Notes: generated by a model not told the origin, from the letters alone. Shown: positions 1 through 9,100, counted from the first letter of the stretch. The stretch: DNA of 64,000 nt from Gillisella vitis (GCA_009744235.1 WPHV01000005.1:347154-411153); one strand, 5' to 3'. Numbers and translations are program-made.

Positions 1-485
1 TTGATCGACACATTGCCGTCGTTGCCACGGACGAAGGAGCCAACCATTTCCTGGGTCGTGCCAGTGGTTTCGCTGTTGTCATACAGCCAGTTCTCGCCAT
101 TGAACGACGCGGACTTGGCAACAGAGCTCAGCTGGTTCTTCAGCTCAGCGAGTTCCTTGTTGATCTTTTCCTTGTCCACGCCCGGTTCGCGAGCGGCAAC
201 CAGCTTGGCCTTGATATCGGAGACGACATCGATAGCGGCTTCCATGCCGGTATAGGCCGTATCCGTCTTGGCGGCACCAAGGCCGATGGCGTCCTCAACA
301 GCACCAAGCGCCTTGTTATCCGAGCGCATTGTCGTGGCTATCGACCAATAGGCCGCGTTGTCCGACGCGCTCTCGACCTTATAACCGGAGGAAATCCGGC
401 TCTGGGTGGTGTCCATATCGGAGCTGATCGACCGCAGCGTGGAAAGTGCTGAAATCGCAGCGTTGTTCGTCATAATACTCGTCAT
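1..485 (-). CDS. fla: Flagellin, N-terminal part (3' end outside window)
   Basis: Partial flagellin, the filament subunit secreted by the flagellar export apparatus. The 161 visible residues begin MTSIMTNNAAISALSTLRS and carry the conserved N-terminal D0/D1 helices (NNAAISALSTL, SRISSGYKV, DNAAYWSIATTMRSD). The start at 485 matches the start of the next flagellin. The frame runs off the window edge, so the C-terminal half is not seen. Positions 1-139 are base-for-base identical to 1254-1392 of the neighbouring flagellin, and identity stays very high to about position 270, which points to tandem duplication with gene conversion. Order after fliP suggests flaB, but that name is inference. Confidence 0.93.
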   Translation of the reverse strand, partial: MTSIMTNNAAISALSTLRSISSDMDTTQSRISSGYKVESASDNAAYWSIATTMRSDNKALGAVEDAIGLGAAKTDTAYTGMEAAIDVVSDIKAKLVAAREPGVDKEKINKELAELKNQLSSVAKSASFNGENWLYDNSETTGTTQEMVGSFVRGNDGNVSI

Positions 486-514
486 AGGCCTTGCCCCTTG
501 AATGACACATAGGA

Positions 515-527
515 AGGGACATTCCGG
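515..527 (-). promoter_or_regulatory. Leader motif shared with the next flagellin
   Basis: AGGGACATTCCGG lies 30 bases before the flagellin start. The same motif, AGGGACATGCCGG, lies at 1772-1784, 34 bases before the second flagellin start, while the surrounding bases differ. Conservation in an otherwise diverged leader suggests a 5' UTR or promoter element common to both flagellin genes. The function is inferred; this could also be residue of the duplication. Confidence 0.35.
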
Positions 528-723
528 GCTATCCCCGGTGAAATTCGGCTCGCCTCATGCGATTAACATTCAATTAACAGGTTAACCCGCCGATTTCGAT
601 AGCCTGTTTTAAAACATATATAGTTAAAAATGCCCTAATAACGGATTTATTTATTAATTTAAATAAATTTACTCCGATATTACTTAGTTAATACATCGTT
701 AAGTTAACGAAAAATTAAAAAAA

Positions 724-744
724 GGCCGGATTTGCAGTCCGGCC
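724..744 (-). terminator. Rho-independent terminator of the flagellin gene at 773-1738
   Basis: On the minus strand the inverted repeat GGCCGGA-7 nt-TCCGGCC is followed by an uninterrupted T-run (positions 723 down to about 717, then AT-rich). It sits 29-49 bases past the flagellin stop codon, so each flagellin probably has its own transcription unit. Confidence 0.85.
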
Positions 745-772
745 TCTCGGATTGAAATGACTATATCGTCTC

Positions 773-1738
773 TTAGCGGAAGAGCGACAAGACGTTCTCT
801 GTGCTGGAGTTGGCGATCGACAGCGCCTGGATGCCCAGTTGCTGCTGCGTCTGCAACGCCTTCAGCTTGGTCGATTCCTCGTTCATGTCCGCATCAACGA
901 GCTTGCCGATACCGACATCAATCGTATCGCTGAGATCTTTTGCAAAGCTGGACTGCGATTCGATCCGGCTCTTCGTCGCACCGATGGTGGCCGCAGCATC
1001 TGTCATGCTGGACAGCATCTTGTCCACCGAGGCAACCATTCCGTCGATGTCATCATCGCTGGTCGTTGACGACAACGTCACCTCAGTGCCAGCTGATGCA
1101 CCAACAGACCCTTCAGAGCTGATCAGATAAAAAGTGGCTGTGGACGTGGTCGTACCATAGGCATAGGTGGCGACGGTCGCCTTGGTCAGCAAACCACCCT
1201 CAGCAGACGTGTCATTGATCAGGATCGAATCGGATGTATTGAAGGAGATCGTCTTGATCGACACATTGCCGTCGTTGCCACGGACGAAGGAGCCAACCAT
1301 TTCCTGGGTCGTGCCAGTGGTTTCGCTGTTGTCATACAGCCAGTTCTCGCCATTGAACGACGCGGACTTGGCAACAGAGCTCAGCTGGTTCTTCAGCTCG
1401 ACCAGCTCCTTGTTGATCTTGTCCTTGTCCACGCCTGGTTCGCGAGCGGCAACCAGCTTGGCCTTGATATCGGAGACGACATCGATAGCGGCTTCCATGC
1501 CGGTATAGGCCGTATCCGTCTTGGCGGCGCCGACGCCGAGCGCGTCCTGCACGGCAGACATCGCCTTGTTATCCGAACGCATCGTCGTGGCTATCGACCA
1601 ATAGGCCGCGTTATCGGATGCGTCCTTGACCTTATAGCCGGAAGAAATCCGGCTCTGCGTGTCCTCCATCTGCGTGCTGATCGAGCGCAGAGTGGAAAGT
1701 GCCGAAATGGCCGAATTGTTGGTCATGATGCTTGTCAT
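773..1738 (-). CDS. flaA: Flagellin
   Basis: Complete flagellin of 321 residues. The N-terminal D0/D1 region (MTSIMTNNSAISALSTLRS, RISSGYKV, NAAYWSIATTM) and the C-terminal coiled region ending in LSIANSSTENVLSLFR are both present; the middle (about residues 170-240) is the variable, serine/threonine-rich surface domain. The ATG at 1738 is chosen because upstream codons are unlike flagellins and the downstream flagellin starts with the same MTSIM. The gene lies between fliP and a second flagellin, as flaA does in Agrobacterium and Sinorhizobium; the letter is assigned by position only. A strong terminator follows. Confidence 0.93.
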   Translation of the reverse strand: MTSIMTNNSAISALSTLRSISTQMEDTQSRISSGYKVKDASDNAAYWSIATTMRSDNKAMSAVQDALGVGAAKTDTAYTGMEAAIDVVSDIKAKLVAAREPGVDKDKINKELVELKNQLSSVAKSASFNGENWLYDNSETTGTTQEMVGSFVRGNDGNVSIKTISFNTSDSILINDTSAEGGLLTKATVATYAYGTTTSTATFYLISSEGSVGASAGTEVTLSSTTSDDDIDGMVASVDKMLSSMTDAAATIGATKSRIESQSSFAKDLSDTIDVGIGKLVDADMNEESTKLKALQTQQQLGIQALSIANSSTENVLSLFR

Positions 1739-1771
1739 CAGATCTGTCCCTGTGGTTACACAATACAAAAG

Positions 1772-1784
1772 AGGGACATGCCGG
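1772..1784 (-). promoter_or_regulatory. Leader motif shared with the other flagellin
   Basis: AGGGACATGCCGG, matching 515-527 at 12 of 13 positions and at nearly the same distance from the start codon. Probably a conserved flagellin leader or promoter element; no assay or consensus is available here. Confidence 0.35.
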
Positions 1785-2002
1785 ACTATATACCGGCAGA
1801 AGCGATCGACATCATGTCAATTAACGAGAGTTTGTTTAACTCGCCTCTAATCAGCACATAACCACGCACGCCTTTAAGGTTAGCTCAACAGGATTGGTAA
1901 AAGAAACATTAACAACACCAAAAGCGCTCACGATGGGCGCGCAAGTCGCAAACAGACTGTTCTATGGTTTATAAACCCTCTATTTCTAGGGACGATCTGG
2001 AT

Positions 2003-2740
2003 TCAGGAAAAAGAGCGCACCAGGCTGCCGACCAGAAGGTTCCAGCCATCGATAAGCACGAAGAACAGGATCTTGAACGGCAGGGAAATCGACGTCGGCG
2101 GCAACATCATCATGCCCATGGCCATGGTGATGGTAGAGACGATCATGTCGATGACCAGAAAGGGCAGGATGATCAGGAAGCCGATTTCAAAGCCACGCCG
2201 GATCTCCGACAGCATGAAAGCCGGGATCAATACCCGGTAATCGACCTTGCCTTCCACGACCGCCGTCTGCCCGCGCTCATTGGCCAGATCAATAAACAGC
2301 CTAAGGTCTTTTTCGCGGGTATTGTTGGACATGAACCCCCGAAAAGGCTCGGCGATCCTGGGGACAGCCTCGGCCTCGGTAATCTGGTTGTCCAGAAGCG
2401 GACGCACACCATCGCGCCAGGCCTGGTCCATGACTGGCGTCATGACATAAAAAGTCATGAACAGAGCAAGGCTGGTCAGGATCATGTTGGACGGCGTGCT
2501 GGACAGGCCCATGCCGGAACGCAGAATGGAAAAAGCGATCACAAAGCGCGGAAAGCTCGTCACCATGATCAGGATGCCGGGAGCAACCGAAAGAACGGTC
2601 AGAAGACCGAAGGTGCGGATAATCCAGGCCGCGACGGATCCGTCGACCGGCGCTGTCAGGAAGTTTGACGGAAGCTGCTGCGCCTGGGCCAGTTCCGGGG
2701 CCGCTATCATCGCGGCGATCAAGATAAGGGTTCGAATCAT
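2003..2740 (-). CDS. fliP: Flagellar biosynthetic protein FliP
   Basis: Core inner-membrane subunit of the flagellar type III export gate. The 245 residues fit the family. An N-terminal cleavable signal (MIRTLILIAAMIAAPELAQA) is followed by transmembrane segments near residues 45-70, 85-105, 185-210 and 215-235, with the typical stretches MVTSFPRFVIAFSILRSGMG and GFLIILPFLVIDMIVS. The start overlaps the end of fliL by four bases (ATGA), indicating translational coupling. It is the last gene of the long minus-strand flagellar operon. Confidence 0.96.
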   Translation of the reverse strand: MIRTLILIAAMIAAPELAQAQQLPSNFLTAPVDGSVAAWIIRTFGLLTVLSVAPGILIMVTSFPRFVIAFSILRSGMGLSSTPSNMILTSLALFMTFYVMTPVMDQAWRDGVRPLLDNQITEAEAVPRIAEPFRGFMSNNTREKDLRLFIDLANERGQTAVVEGKVDYRVLIPAFMLSEIRRGFEIGFLIILPFLVIDMIVSTITMAMGMMMLPPTSISLPFKILFFVLIDGWNLLVGSLVRSFS

Positions 2741-3255
2741 TCGATGACAAACGTCCTAAACAAAAGCTTCGATACCCGTCCTTCAGACCGCACGTCAACT
2801 CGCTCGCGCAGATCGTCCTTCAAATAATCGAAACCGCGTGGGCCTTCGATCTGTTGCAGGGACACCGTGCGCATATAGGCCATCAAATCCTGATGGATAT
2901 CTTCGGCCAGTTTCGCATCGACCGGACCGTTGAAGACCAGAGCCACTTCCAGCCGCACCCAGCTTTCCGAGGGATAGGCAAGGTTGGTGGTGACAGGATC
3001 GAGCTGGACAATTCCATTGGCCTCTGCTGGCAATTTCGGCAGGCCGGTATCTTCTTTTTCGCCTTCCTTTTTCTTGCCCCCGTGCTCTTCAGTAGCCTTT
3101 TGTTCTTCCTTCGCCACCTTCACCTTGGGCGCAACCATGGTGCCGACCAGCCAGCCAGCACCACCACCGACCACTGTCAGTCCAGCAAGCGCCGCGATGA
3201 GCAGAATGGGAGAGGCCTTTTTTGAAGGGCCTTCCAGCGCTGGTGCATCTGCCAT
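2737..3255 (-). CDS. fliL: Flagellar basal body-associated protein FliL
   Basis: Stator-associated inner-membrane protein that stabilises MotA/MotB and supports motor torque. It has a short cytoplasmic tail, one membrane segment (ILLIAALAGLTVVGGGAGWLVG, about residues 16-37), a charged lysine/glutamate-rich linker and a periplasmic domain ending LLFRTFVIE. Of several in-frame starts, the ATG at 3255 (MADAPALEGP) is chosen because GGAG sits seven bases upstream. It overlaps fliP by four bases. Confidence 0.93.
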   Translation of the reverse strand: MADAPALEGPSKKASPILLIAALAGLTVVGGGAGWLVGTMVAPKVKVAKEEQKATEEHGGKKKEGEKEDTGLPKLPAEANGIVQLDPVTTNLAYPSESWVRLEVALVFNGPVDAKLAEDIHQDLMAYMRTVSLQQIEGPRGFDYLKDDLRERVDVRSEGRVSKLLFRTFVIE

Positions 3256-3338
3256 GGTGGTCTCCATCCTGCTGCACGATCCTGAAATCACCAGGAACCA
3301 AAGTGATCATGCCAAAATAAATAGTGTGTTTCGCCCCG

Positions 3339-4052
3339 TCAGAACGGCGAGAACATGTCGACGACCTGCTGGCCGACCGGCGGCTGCTGAACTTCGGTCA
3401 GACGTCCCTTGCCGCCGTAGGAAATGCGGGCCTCTGCGATCTTCTCATAGGAAATGGTGTTCTTGGCATCAACATCCTGCGGGCGCACGATACCCGCGAC
3501 ATTCAGAATGCGGACTTCGTGGTTGACGCGCACTTCCTGGGAACCGCTGATCAGCAGATTGCCGTTTTCAAGAATGCTGGTCACCACAGCCGCCACCATC
3601 AAGGTCAGTGTTTCGGACCGATCCACCGATCCCTTGCCATCGGAACTCGAATTCGAATCGGTGCTCATGTCGCCGGAAGAATCCGGTGGCTTGATGCCGA
3701 ACAGGTTGATCACCGTCGACCATGTCAGCGATGTCGAGTTCTTGCGGCTGCGCGATGTGTCGTTCTTGAACTTCGCCTTGTCGGCAATCGAGATATTGAC
3801 GGTCAGCAAATCCCCGACATTGATGGCGCGTGAATCCTTGAAAAGCGCTGCCTGGCTGTCGTTCCAGAGGGAATAGCCATTGCTGACAGCCTTGGTTTGT
3901 TTTGGATAGCTGGCAAGCTGCGGAGCTTGATTGTAACGCAAGCCGCTGCCCACCGGGCTCATGGCCGGTGCATTGCCGACTTCTTCCAATGTCTTGTTCC
4001 CACAGCCGGTGAGGATAACGGCCATGAAAACCACAGCGCTACGCTTTATCAT
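3339..4052 (-). CDS. flgH: Flagellar L-ring lipoprotein FlgH
   Basis: Outer-membrane ring protein surrounding the rod. It is 237 residues, starting with a lipoprotein signal whose lipobox ends at the cysteine of LTGCGNKT (residues 14-21). The family signatures SLWNDSQAALFKDSRAINVGDLLTV and SGSQEVRVNHEVRILNVAGIVRPQDV are present. It overlaps the MotE-like gene upstream by four bases and is followed after about 83 bases by fliL. Confidence 0.96.
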   Translation of the reverse strand: MIKRSAVVFMAVILTGCGNKTLEEVGNAPAMSPVGSGLRYNQAPQLASYPKQTKAVSNGYSLWNDSQAALFKDSRAINVGDLLTVNISIADKAKFKNDTSRSRKNSTSLTWSTVINLFGIKPPDSSGDMSTDSNSSSDGKGSVDRSETLTLMVAAVVTSILENGNLLISGSQEVRVNHEVRILNVAGIVRPQDVDAKNTISYEKIAEARISYGGKGRLTEVQQPPVGQQVVDMFSPF

Positions 4053-4618
4053 GTGGGTTCCTTCGAGGTATTAGGATCAGCGGCATTGGACATGATGCCG
4101 GCGACGAGCGCGGCTTTTTCGGGGTCCATCTCGCTGAGAATCAAACTGGATTGCTTGGCCGGAAGCTTCATGATGATCGCGGCGGCCAGAAGGGGATTGA
4201 CCTTTTCCAGCTGCGGGGCAGCGGCATCGGGCTTCATATTCTTGTAGACATCGGTCAAACCGGCTTCTGCCTTTTGCAGAAACTCGTTTCGGCGCGCCAA
4301 CCAGTCCTGATATTCGCTCTTTCGCGCTTCCAACACGGCAATGCGGTCATTGACATCCGATTGCAGTTTTTCCAGATCCTGCTTTTGCAGCAGATAGCGC
4401 TGGTCGCGGGCCGGATCGGCAATGTTGGTGCAAAAACGCTGGATGTCATCGGCGCTGGTCGTGCCGGTGGAGCCGGTATTGGCGGCACGCGCCGGGGCCG
4501 CCTGCTGGGCGCTGCCTGGCAGGGCCGAAACAGCAAGAACAGCGCAGGCCAGGGCCAAAGCGCCAAGACCAGAATATCTTGAAGCGGCAGAGTTTGCGAG
4601 GGAGGCTGTAGATCTCAT
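4049..4618 (-). CDS. motE: MotE-like periplasmic motility protein
   Basis: A 189-residue protein with an N-terminal signal or membrane segment (LGALALACAVLAVSALPGSAQ, residues 18-38), a central charged helix likely to form a coiled coil (about residues 75-120), and a C-terminal MgtE-N-like module (NPLLAAAIIMKLPAKQSSLILSEMDPEKAALVAGIMS). In Sinorhizobium a protein of this kind at this locus, MotE, is the periplasmic chaperone for MotC. Its coding region overlaps both flgI and flgH by four bases, so it is made with the ring proteins. Assignment rests on context and architecture. Confidence 0.82.
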   Translation of the reverse strand: MRSTASLANSAASRYSGLGALALACAVLAVSALPGSAQQAAPARAANTGSTGTTSADDIQRFCTNIADPARDQRYLLQKQDLEKLQSDVNDRIAVLEARKSEYQDWLARRNEFLQKAEAGLTDVYKNMKPDAAAPQLEKVNPLLAAAIIMKLPAKQSSLILSEMDPEKAALVAGIMSNAADPNTSKEPT

Positions 4619-5730
4619 TGCAGGACAAGCTCCGCTTGAAGTGCCCCTGCCGACTTGATGCCCTGCAGAATGGCGATGATACCGTCCGGCTTCACGCCGA
4701 TATTATTCAGGCCAGCCACCAGTGTGCGCAGGTCGGGTCCATCGACGATGGCAACCTTGTCACCGGTTTTCTGCGCGGAAATATCCGTCTGCGGTTGCGT
4801 CGCCGTCGTGCCGCTGGAGAAGGGCTGCGGTTGAATGACCTGAGGGGTCTCGTTGACCTGCACCGTCAGCGTGCCGTAGCTGACAGCGACCTTGGAGACA
4901 CGCACGTCGGCACCGATGACGATGGTTCCTGTGCGCTCATTGATCACCACCTTGGCTGGCGTATCGGTCTCCACGACAAGGTTTTCGATATCGGCCATCA
5001 ATTGCGCCAAGTCCGCCGTACGCGGTTTCTGGATCACCACTTCCTGGCTGTCGCGTGCCTCGGCAATCGGAGCGCCGTAGGTGGCGGTGGCATAATTGTT
5101 GATACGCCGCGCCATGCCGAGCGACGTCGAAAAATCCGGATTGCGCAATTGCAGCACGAGATTGACCGAATCCTTGAATTTGGACGGAAGTTCGCGCTCG
5201 ATGATCGCGCCATTCGGGACACGGCCGGAGGTGGTGACGCCTTCGGTCACCGTGGCCGCCTGACCCTGGGCGGTAAAGCCAGAAACCACCACCGACCCTT
5301 GGGCAACGGCGTAGATCTGGCCATCGGCGCCAGAAAGCGAGGTCATGATCAGCGTACCGCCGCGCAAGGACGTGGCATCCCCCAATGAACTGACCGTGGC
5401 GTCGATACGACTGCCAGGGCTGCCGAAGGGCGGAAGGGTGGCGGTAACCATGACAGCGGCGACATTCTTGGCCGAGGACTGACCGCCTTGGGTGGAGATC
5501 CCCAGATTCTGGAGCATGGCGCGCATGGACTGGTCGGTGAAAGGCGAGGAACGAAGACTGTCGCCGGTGCTTTGCAGACCAACGACGAGACCATAACCGA
5601 TCAACTGGTTATCACGGCCGGCCTGGAGGGAGGCAACGTCCTTGATGCGCGAACCCTGCGCCAAGGCAGGAGCGGCAGCCGCCAGAAGGAAGCCGGTGAA
5701 AATCGAGAAAAGCAGAACCCGGATACTCAT
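4615..5730 (-). CDS. flgI: Flagellar P-ring protein FlgI
   Basis: Periplasmic P-ring subunit, 371 residues including a cleavable signal peptide (residues 1-24, ending AAPALAQG). Typical FlgI blocks are present: RIKDVASLQAGRDNQLIGYGLVVGLQSTGDS, the NVAAVMVTATLPPFGSPGSRIDA stretch, and the C-terminal DLRTLVAGLNNIGVKPDGIIAILQ. Four-base overlaps with flgA before it and the motE-like gene after it show one operon. Confidence 0.97.
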   Translation of the reverse strand: MSIRVLLFSIFTGFLLAAAAPALAQGSRIKDVASLQAGRDNQLIGYGLVVGLQSTGDSLRSSPFTDQSMRAMLQNLGISTQGGQSSAKNVAAVMVTATLPPFGSPGSRIDATVSSLGDATSLRGGTLIMTSLSGADGQIYAVAQGSVVVSGFTAQGQAATVTEGVTTSGRVPNGAIIERELPSKFKDSVNLVLQLRNPDFSTSLGMARRINNYATATYGAPIAEARDSQEVVIQKPRTADLAQLMADIENLVVETDTPAKVVINERTGTIVIGADVRVSKVAVSYGTLTVQVNETPQVIQPQPFSSGTTATQPQTDISAQKTGDKVAIVDGPDLRTLVAGLNNIGVKPDGIIAILQGIKSAGALQAELVLQ

Positions 5731-6206
5731 TTTGCCATCACCTGCACAGTGCCATCGCCCATAACCGTTCCGCTGACGATCTGGCCGGAATCGAGATTAC
5801 GGACGCGGATGACGTCGCCGACATTCGCATCGTCCATCGGGCTGCCCGACGCAGAAATGGTGAGGTTGCCGATATTGAAGATCAGCCGCAGCTGCGATCC
5901 GCGGATCACCGCATAGGGGCGTTTCAGCGTCGCCAACGGAATAGTGCGACCGGGCAGCAGTGTCTTGGTCGAGAGCATGCCGACCACATCCGCCATGTCA
6001 GAGGCAAAGCCGCCGGCAAGATTGGGATTGGTCACCTGAACCCGATCCAGTTTGTTGGACGAAATCGCTTCGCCTGGATAGATGGTGTCCGTCGGAACGA
6101 TCGCATAACGATCCCGCGCCGCTGACGGGGCAGCGGCGAAAGCCACCAAGACCATGACGATCACCCCTGTCAGCCTGAACATTCTCTTCATATGGCGAAA
6201 CATCAT
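5727..6206 (-). CDS. flgA: Flagellar P-ring assembly chaperone FlgA
   Basis: Periplasmic chaperone needed for P-ring assembly. It is 159 residues with a signal peptide (about residues 1-30) and a SAF-like domain (PTDTIYPGEAISSNKLDRVQV, LLPGRTIPLATLKRP), ending in the beta-rich GDVIRVRNLDSGQIVSGTVMGDGTVQV. The ATG at 6206 is preceded by AAGGGG at a good distance. It sits 17 bases after flgG and overlaps flgI by four bases. Confidence 0.94.
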   Translation of the reverse strand: MMFRHMKRMFRLTGVIVMVLVAFAAAPSAARDRYAIVPTDTIYPGEAISSNKLDRVQVTNPNLAGGFASDMADVVGMLSTKTLLPGRTIPLATLKRPYAVIRGSQLRLIFNIGNLTISASGSPMDDANVGDVIRVRNLDSGQIVSGTVMGDGTVQVMAK

Positions 6207-6223
6207 GTTTGCCCCTTTGATGT

Positions 6224-7015
6224 TTACTTTAGGTTCTTGCTAACGATCTGCGCCATTTCGTCGGCGGTAGTGATGACCTTGGAATTCATCTCGTAGGCGC
6301 GCTGGGCAGAAATCAAGCTGGTGATTTCCGTGACCGAGTCGACGTTCGAGGACTCCAGATAGCCCTGTTTCAGATAGCCATAGCCCGCGTCGCCGGGCAC
6401 ACCGTTGATCGGATTACCGGAGGAAGCCGTTTCCTGGAACAGATTGTCGCCGATAGCCTTCAAACCAGCTGGATTGACGAAAGCCGACGTTTCCAGCTGC
6501 CCAAGCGTTGTATAGGTGGAGGAATCGCCCTGCAAAACCGAGACCTCACCGGATTCGCTGATCTTCACTTCGGTCGCATCCGTCGGGATGGTGATGTTTG
6601 GAATGATCTTATAGCCTTCGGTCGTCACCAGATTGCCGTCGGAATCCTTGTTAAGGGCGCCGGCACGAGTGTAGAACGTGGTGGCTCCGTCAGGGCTCTG
6701 CACCTGGAGGTAACCGCGTCCAACGATGGCCACGTCCAGTTCGTTCGAGGTCTCCGACAACTCGCCCTGCTCGTTCATCGTCCGCACAGCTGCCGTCTGC
6801 ACACCGAGGCCGATATTGGCACCTTCCGGCACCGTCGATTGGTTGGCGCGGTTTGCGACGCCCACAGCCTTTTCGGTTTGATAAAGAAGGTCCGAAAACT
6901 CGGCGCGCGACTTCTTGAAACCGGTCGTATTGATATTGGCAATATTGTTGGAAATGACCTCGAGGTTGGTCTGCTGGGCATTCATGCCGGTGGAGGCAAT
7001 TGCGAGAGCTCTCAT
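6224..7015 (-). CDS. flgG: Flagellar distal rod protein FlgG
   Basis: Distal rod subunit, 263 residues, close to the usual length. The N-terminal rod signature is clear ([46 protein letters not shown]), followed by the FlgG-type segment near [21 protein letters not shown], and the C-terminal helix ends [17 protein letters not shown]. It lies between fliE and flgA in the rod operon. Confidence 0.97.
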   Translation of the reverse strand: MRALAIASTGMNAQQTNLEVISNNIANINTTGFKKSRAEFSDLLYQTEKAVGVANRANQSTVPEGANIGLGVQTAAVRTMNEQGELSETSNELDVAIVGRGYLQVQSPDGATTFYTRAGALNKDSDGNLVTTEGYKIIPNITIPTDATEVKISESGEVSVLQGDSSTYTTLGQLETSAFVNPAGLKAIGDNLFQETASSGNPINGVPGDAGYGYLKQGYLESSNVDSVTEITSLISAQRAYEMNSKVITTADEMAQIVSKNLK

Positions 7016-7033
7016 GTGCTGCTATCCCTGAGG

Positions 7034-7408
7034 TTAAATCTGCATTTTTGTGATGTCGAGGAAGGCCGAAACCAGCTTGTCGCGCAGCGCAATCGCCGTT
7101 TGCAGGGATTTCTGCGCCGACATGACGGAATCGACCACTTCGCGGGTGCTGACCTTGCCGAGCATACCGTCGAGGGAGTTGCTTTCAGCGGTCTTCAGGT
7201 TCTGCATCGCATCGTTCATCACGCCGCCGACGACATCGCTGAAGCTCATGCCCGTTGCGGTACCCGGTGTCGCATTCTGCGCCGTGACGCCCGTCTGCGT
7301 GCTGAAGAGCGAATGTGTGCCGCCGAGCGAGGCCGTGCTTGTTGCGTCGGTGTCCTCTGTCATGCCCGATGGCACGAGAGAGCCAACTTTGCTAATGGAA
7401 TCAATCAT
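7034..7408 (-). CDS. fliE: Flagellar hook-basal body protein FliE
   Basis: Adaptor between the MS ring and the rod, 124 residues. The C-terminal FliE signature is present: [70 protein letters not shown]. The N-terminal 50 residues are low in conservation. Its start overlaps the flgC stop by four bases. Confidence 0.95.
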   Translation of the reverse strand: MIDSISKVGSLVPSGMTEDTDATSTASLGGTHSLFSTQTGVTAQNATPGTATGMSFSDVVGGVMNDAMQNLKTAESNSLDGMLGKVSTREVVDSVMSAQKSLQTAIALRDKLVSAFLDITKMQI

Positions 7409-7842
7409 TGTGAGCTCTTCAGCAGGTCGAGGGTCGAGGTAATCAGGTCACGTGTCTGCTTGACGGACTGAAGATTGGCTTCATAGGTGCGGTTGGCTTC
7501 GCGCATGTCGGCCATTTCGATCAGCACGTTCACGTTCGGCATTTTCACGTAGCCCTTGGCATCGGCAGCCGGATTGCTGGGATCGTATTCTTCCGTGAAT
7601 TTCGACTTGTCGAAGCCAAGCTTCTTGACCTTGACGATTTCCGTGCCTGTGGCGCGGTCCATTTCGGACCCGAAGGTGATCGTCTTGCGCCGGTAGGGAT
7701 TGGCGCCGGGCGTGTCGCCGGTGCTCTGGGCGTTGGCAATATTTTCCGAAACGATCCTGAGCCGGGTGGACTGTACATCCAGTCCGCTGCCGGCAATTTT
7801 CAGGGCCGAGGTGAGAGGATCTGTCGCGGTGACGGAATCCAT
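7405..7842 (-). CDS. flgC: Flagellar proximal rod protein FlgC
   Basis: Proximal rod subunit, 145 residues. It shows the rod N-terminal motif ([29 protein letters not shown]) and the [10 protein letters not shown] segment typical of FlgC, and ends in the [27 protein letters not shown] helix. It follows flgB by three bases and overlaps fliE by four. Confidence 0.97.
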   Translation of the reverse strand: MDSVTATDPLTSALKIAGSGLDVQSTRLRIVSENIANAQSTGDTPGANPYRRKTITFGSEMDRATGTEIVKVKKLGFDKSKFTEEYDPSNPAADAKGYVKMPNVNVLIEMADMREANRTYEANLQSVKQTRDLITSTLDLLKSSQ

Positions 7843-7845
7843 GGT

Positions 7846-8238
7846 TTACCCCTTTACAGTCATCAGCATCATGCGATTAAAACTACTGACGAGGTTAGTG
7901 TTGAGCGAGTGCTGCCGTTGGATCTCGCCCATCTTGGTCATCTCATCGGCCAGCGCGACCGAATTTCCCGAGACCTGAACGCCGATTTCGCCATTCAGAG
8001 GCGCCTCGCGGATATCGACATCCAGATCGGTATTCAGATCGCTCGAGGCCATATGCTTCGAATTGGTCCGCGCCATACCAAACTGACGTACGTCCAGAAT
8101 GGCATTGAAGGGCGTGATGTCCTTCGCCATGAATTTCGGTGTATTGGCATTGGCTATGTTGCCGGCGATCACTTCCTGGCGCAGGGAAAGCCACTCGGCC
8201 TGCCGTGATGCCACATCAAAAAGCTTTATCGGTTCCAT
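7846..8238 (-). CDS. flgB: Flagellar proximal rod protein FlgB
   Basis: First gene of the long rod/ring operon. The 130-residue protein has the FlgB pattern: ASRQAEWLSLRQEVIAGNIANANTPKF near the N-terminus and the conserved SVALADEMTKMGEIQRQHSLNTNLVSSFNRMM at the C-terminus. The 289 bases before it, up to the stop of the upstream orf at 8528, hold a terminator of that orf and presumably the flgB promoter. Confidence 0.96.
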   Translation of the reverse strand: MEPIKLFDVASRQAEWLSLRQEVIAGNIANANTPKFMAKDITPFNAILDVRQFGMARTNSKHMASSDLNTDLDVDIREAPLNGEIGVQVSGNSVALADEMTKMGEIQRQHSLNTNLVSSFNRMMLMTVKG

Positions 8239-8424
8239 AGAGTTTTCTCCAATTTACACCCTGGAGATTAGGCCGGTAATCTTGCGTGGGACTGACCGCA
8301 AAACCGACCGTTCCTACAATCGTTAACTTTTCCTAAGATCCCATTTAAGATTATGAAACAATTGTATATTTAACGAGGATTCGTCACCAGGCGAGTGCAT
8401 TTTCGGCCATAGATGCCAATGCAA

Positions 8425-8446
8425 AAAGCCGCCCAAAGGCGGCTTT
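8425..8446 (-). terminator. Terminator of the flgF-fliI-orf unit
   Basis: Inverted repeat AAAGCCGCC-CAAA-GGCGGCTTT followed on the minus strand by further T residues. It lies about 80 bases beyond the stop of the 8528-9100 gene and separates the flgF-fliI unit from the flgB operon. The A-rich flank also makes it usable on the other strand. Confidence 0.8.
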
Positions 8447-8527
8447 GAAAAACACACTGGATGTGGGATGAAAGCGACGGTCAGTCAAGGCTTGTGCCCG
8501 CTCCCGGCCCGCACGCGCAAGGCCGGT

Positions 8528-9100
8528 CTACTGATTTTCGTAGATCGCGCCGGTGCTGGTGATGATCACCCATTTTCCATTGCGTTGTTCCAGTGTCGCC
8601 ACCCGGCTATTGTCGGGCAGGACGGAGCCGATCTTGACCATGAACATGCCAGAGGCATCCTCGATCATGGCGCGACCGTTGGAGACATGCAGCAGCCGGA
8701 AACCGCCACCGGGAAAGGGCTGTTCGATCTTCACCGGCTCACCATCGGGATCTTTCCGCCCGATATCGGACGCCGTCGCCGTGGTCAGGGGATCGAGATT
8801 ATCAGGAATTTTCTGTTCGCGGTCTTCGCGCGACACCAGCGCCATGGGAGAGACGCTGAATACATTGCGCGCATCGACCTGCGGCAGGTCACGGGTCCGG
8901 TCCATCGGCTCGACATGAATGCCGAATTTATCGGGATTGAAAAACACATACCACGGAAACATCGCCGCGCTGCACGCCAGCACGACGCCAGCCGCCGCCA
9001 ACATCCTGTCCACCGATGATGCGCCCGACCGGCGAGGTGCGCGAGGCCGAACCACCTCGTCGGCATCGCTGTCTAATGGATCATGCTCTTGATCTTGCAT
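8528..9100 (-). CDS. Flagellar-locus membrane protein of unknown function
   Basis: Hypothetical protein of 190 residues encoded just after fliI, whose 3' end it overlaps by about 20 bases. A charged cytoplasmic N-terminus (residues 1-30) is followed by one membrane segment (MLAAAGVVLACSAAMFPWYVFF, about 33-54) and an extracytoplasmic domain with beta-rich sequence at the C-terminus (SNGRAMIEDASGMFMVKIGSVLPDNSRVATLEQRNGKWVIITSTG). I recognise no named family. Its position inside the flagellar locus and overlap with fliI suggest a motility role specific to rhizobia. Confidence 0.75.
   Translation of the reverse strand: MQDQEHDPLDSDADEVVRPRAPRRSGASSVDRMLAAAGVVLACSAAMFPWYVFFNPDKFGIHVEPMDRTRDLPQVDARNVFSVSPMALVSREDREQKIPDNLDPLTTATASDIGRKDPDGEPVKIEQPFPGGGFRLLHVSNGRAMIEDASGMFMVKIGSVLPDNSRVATLEQRNGKWVIITSTGAIYENQ

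Noticed and set aside
1783..1826. TTGACA at about 1820 with TATATA downstream as a flagellin promoter
   Set aside because: The two boxes are separated by 22 bases, too far for a sigma-70 type promoter, so no promoter was called.
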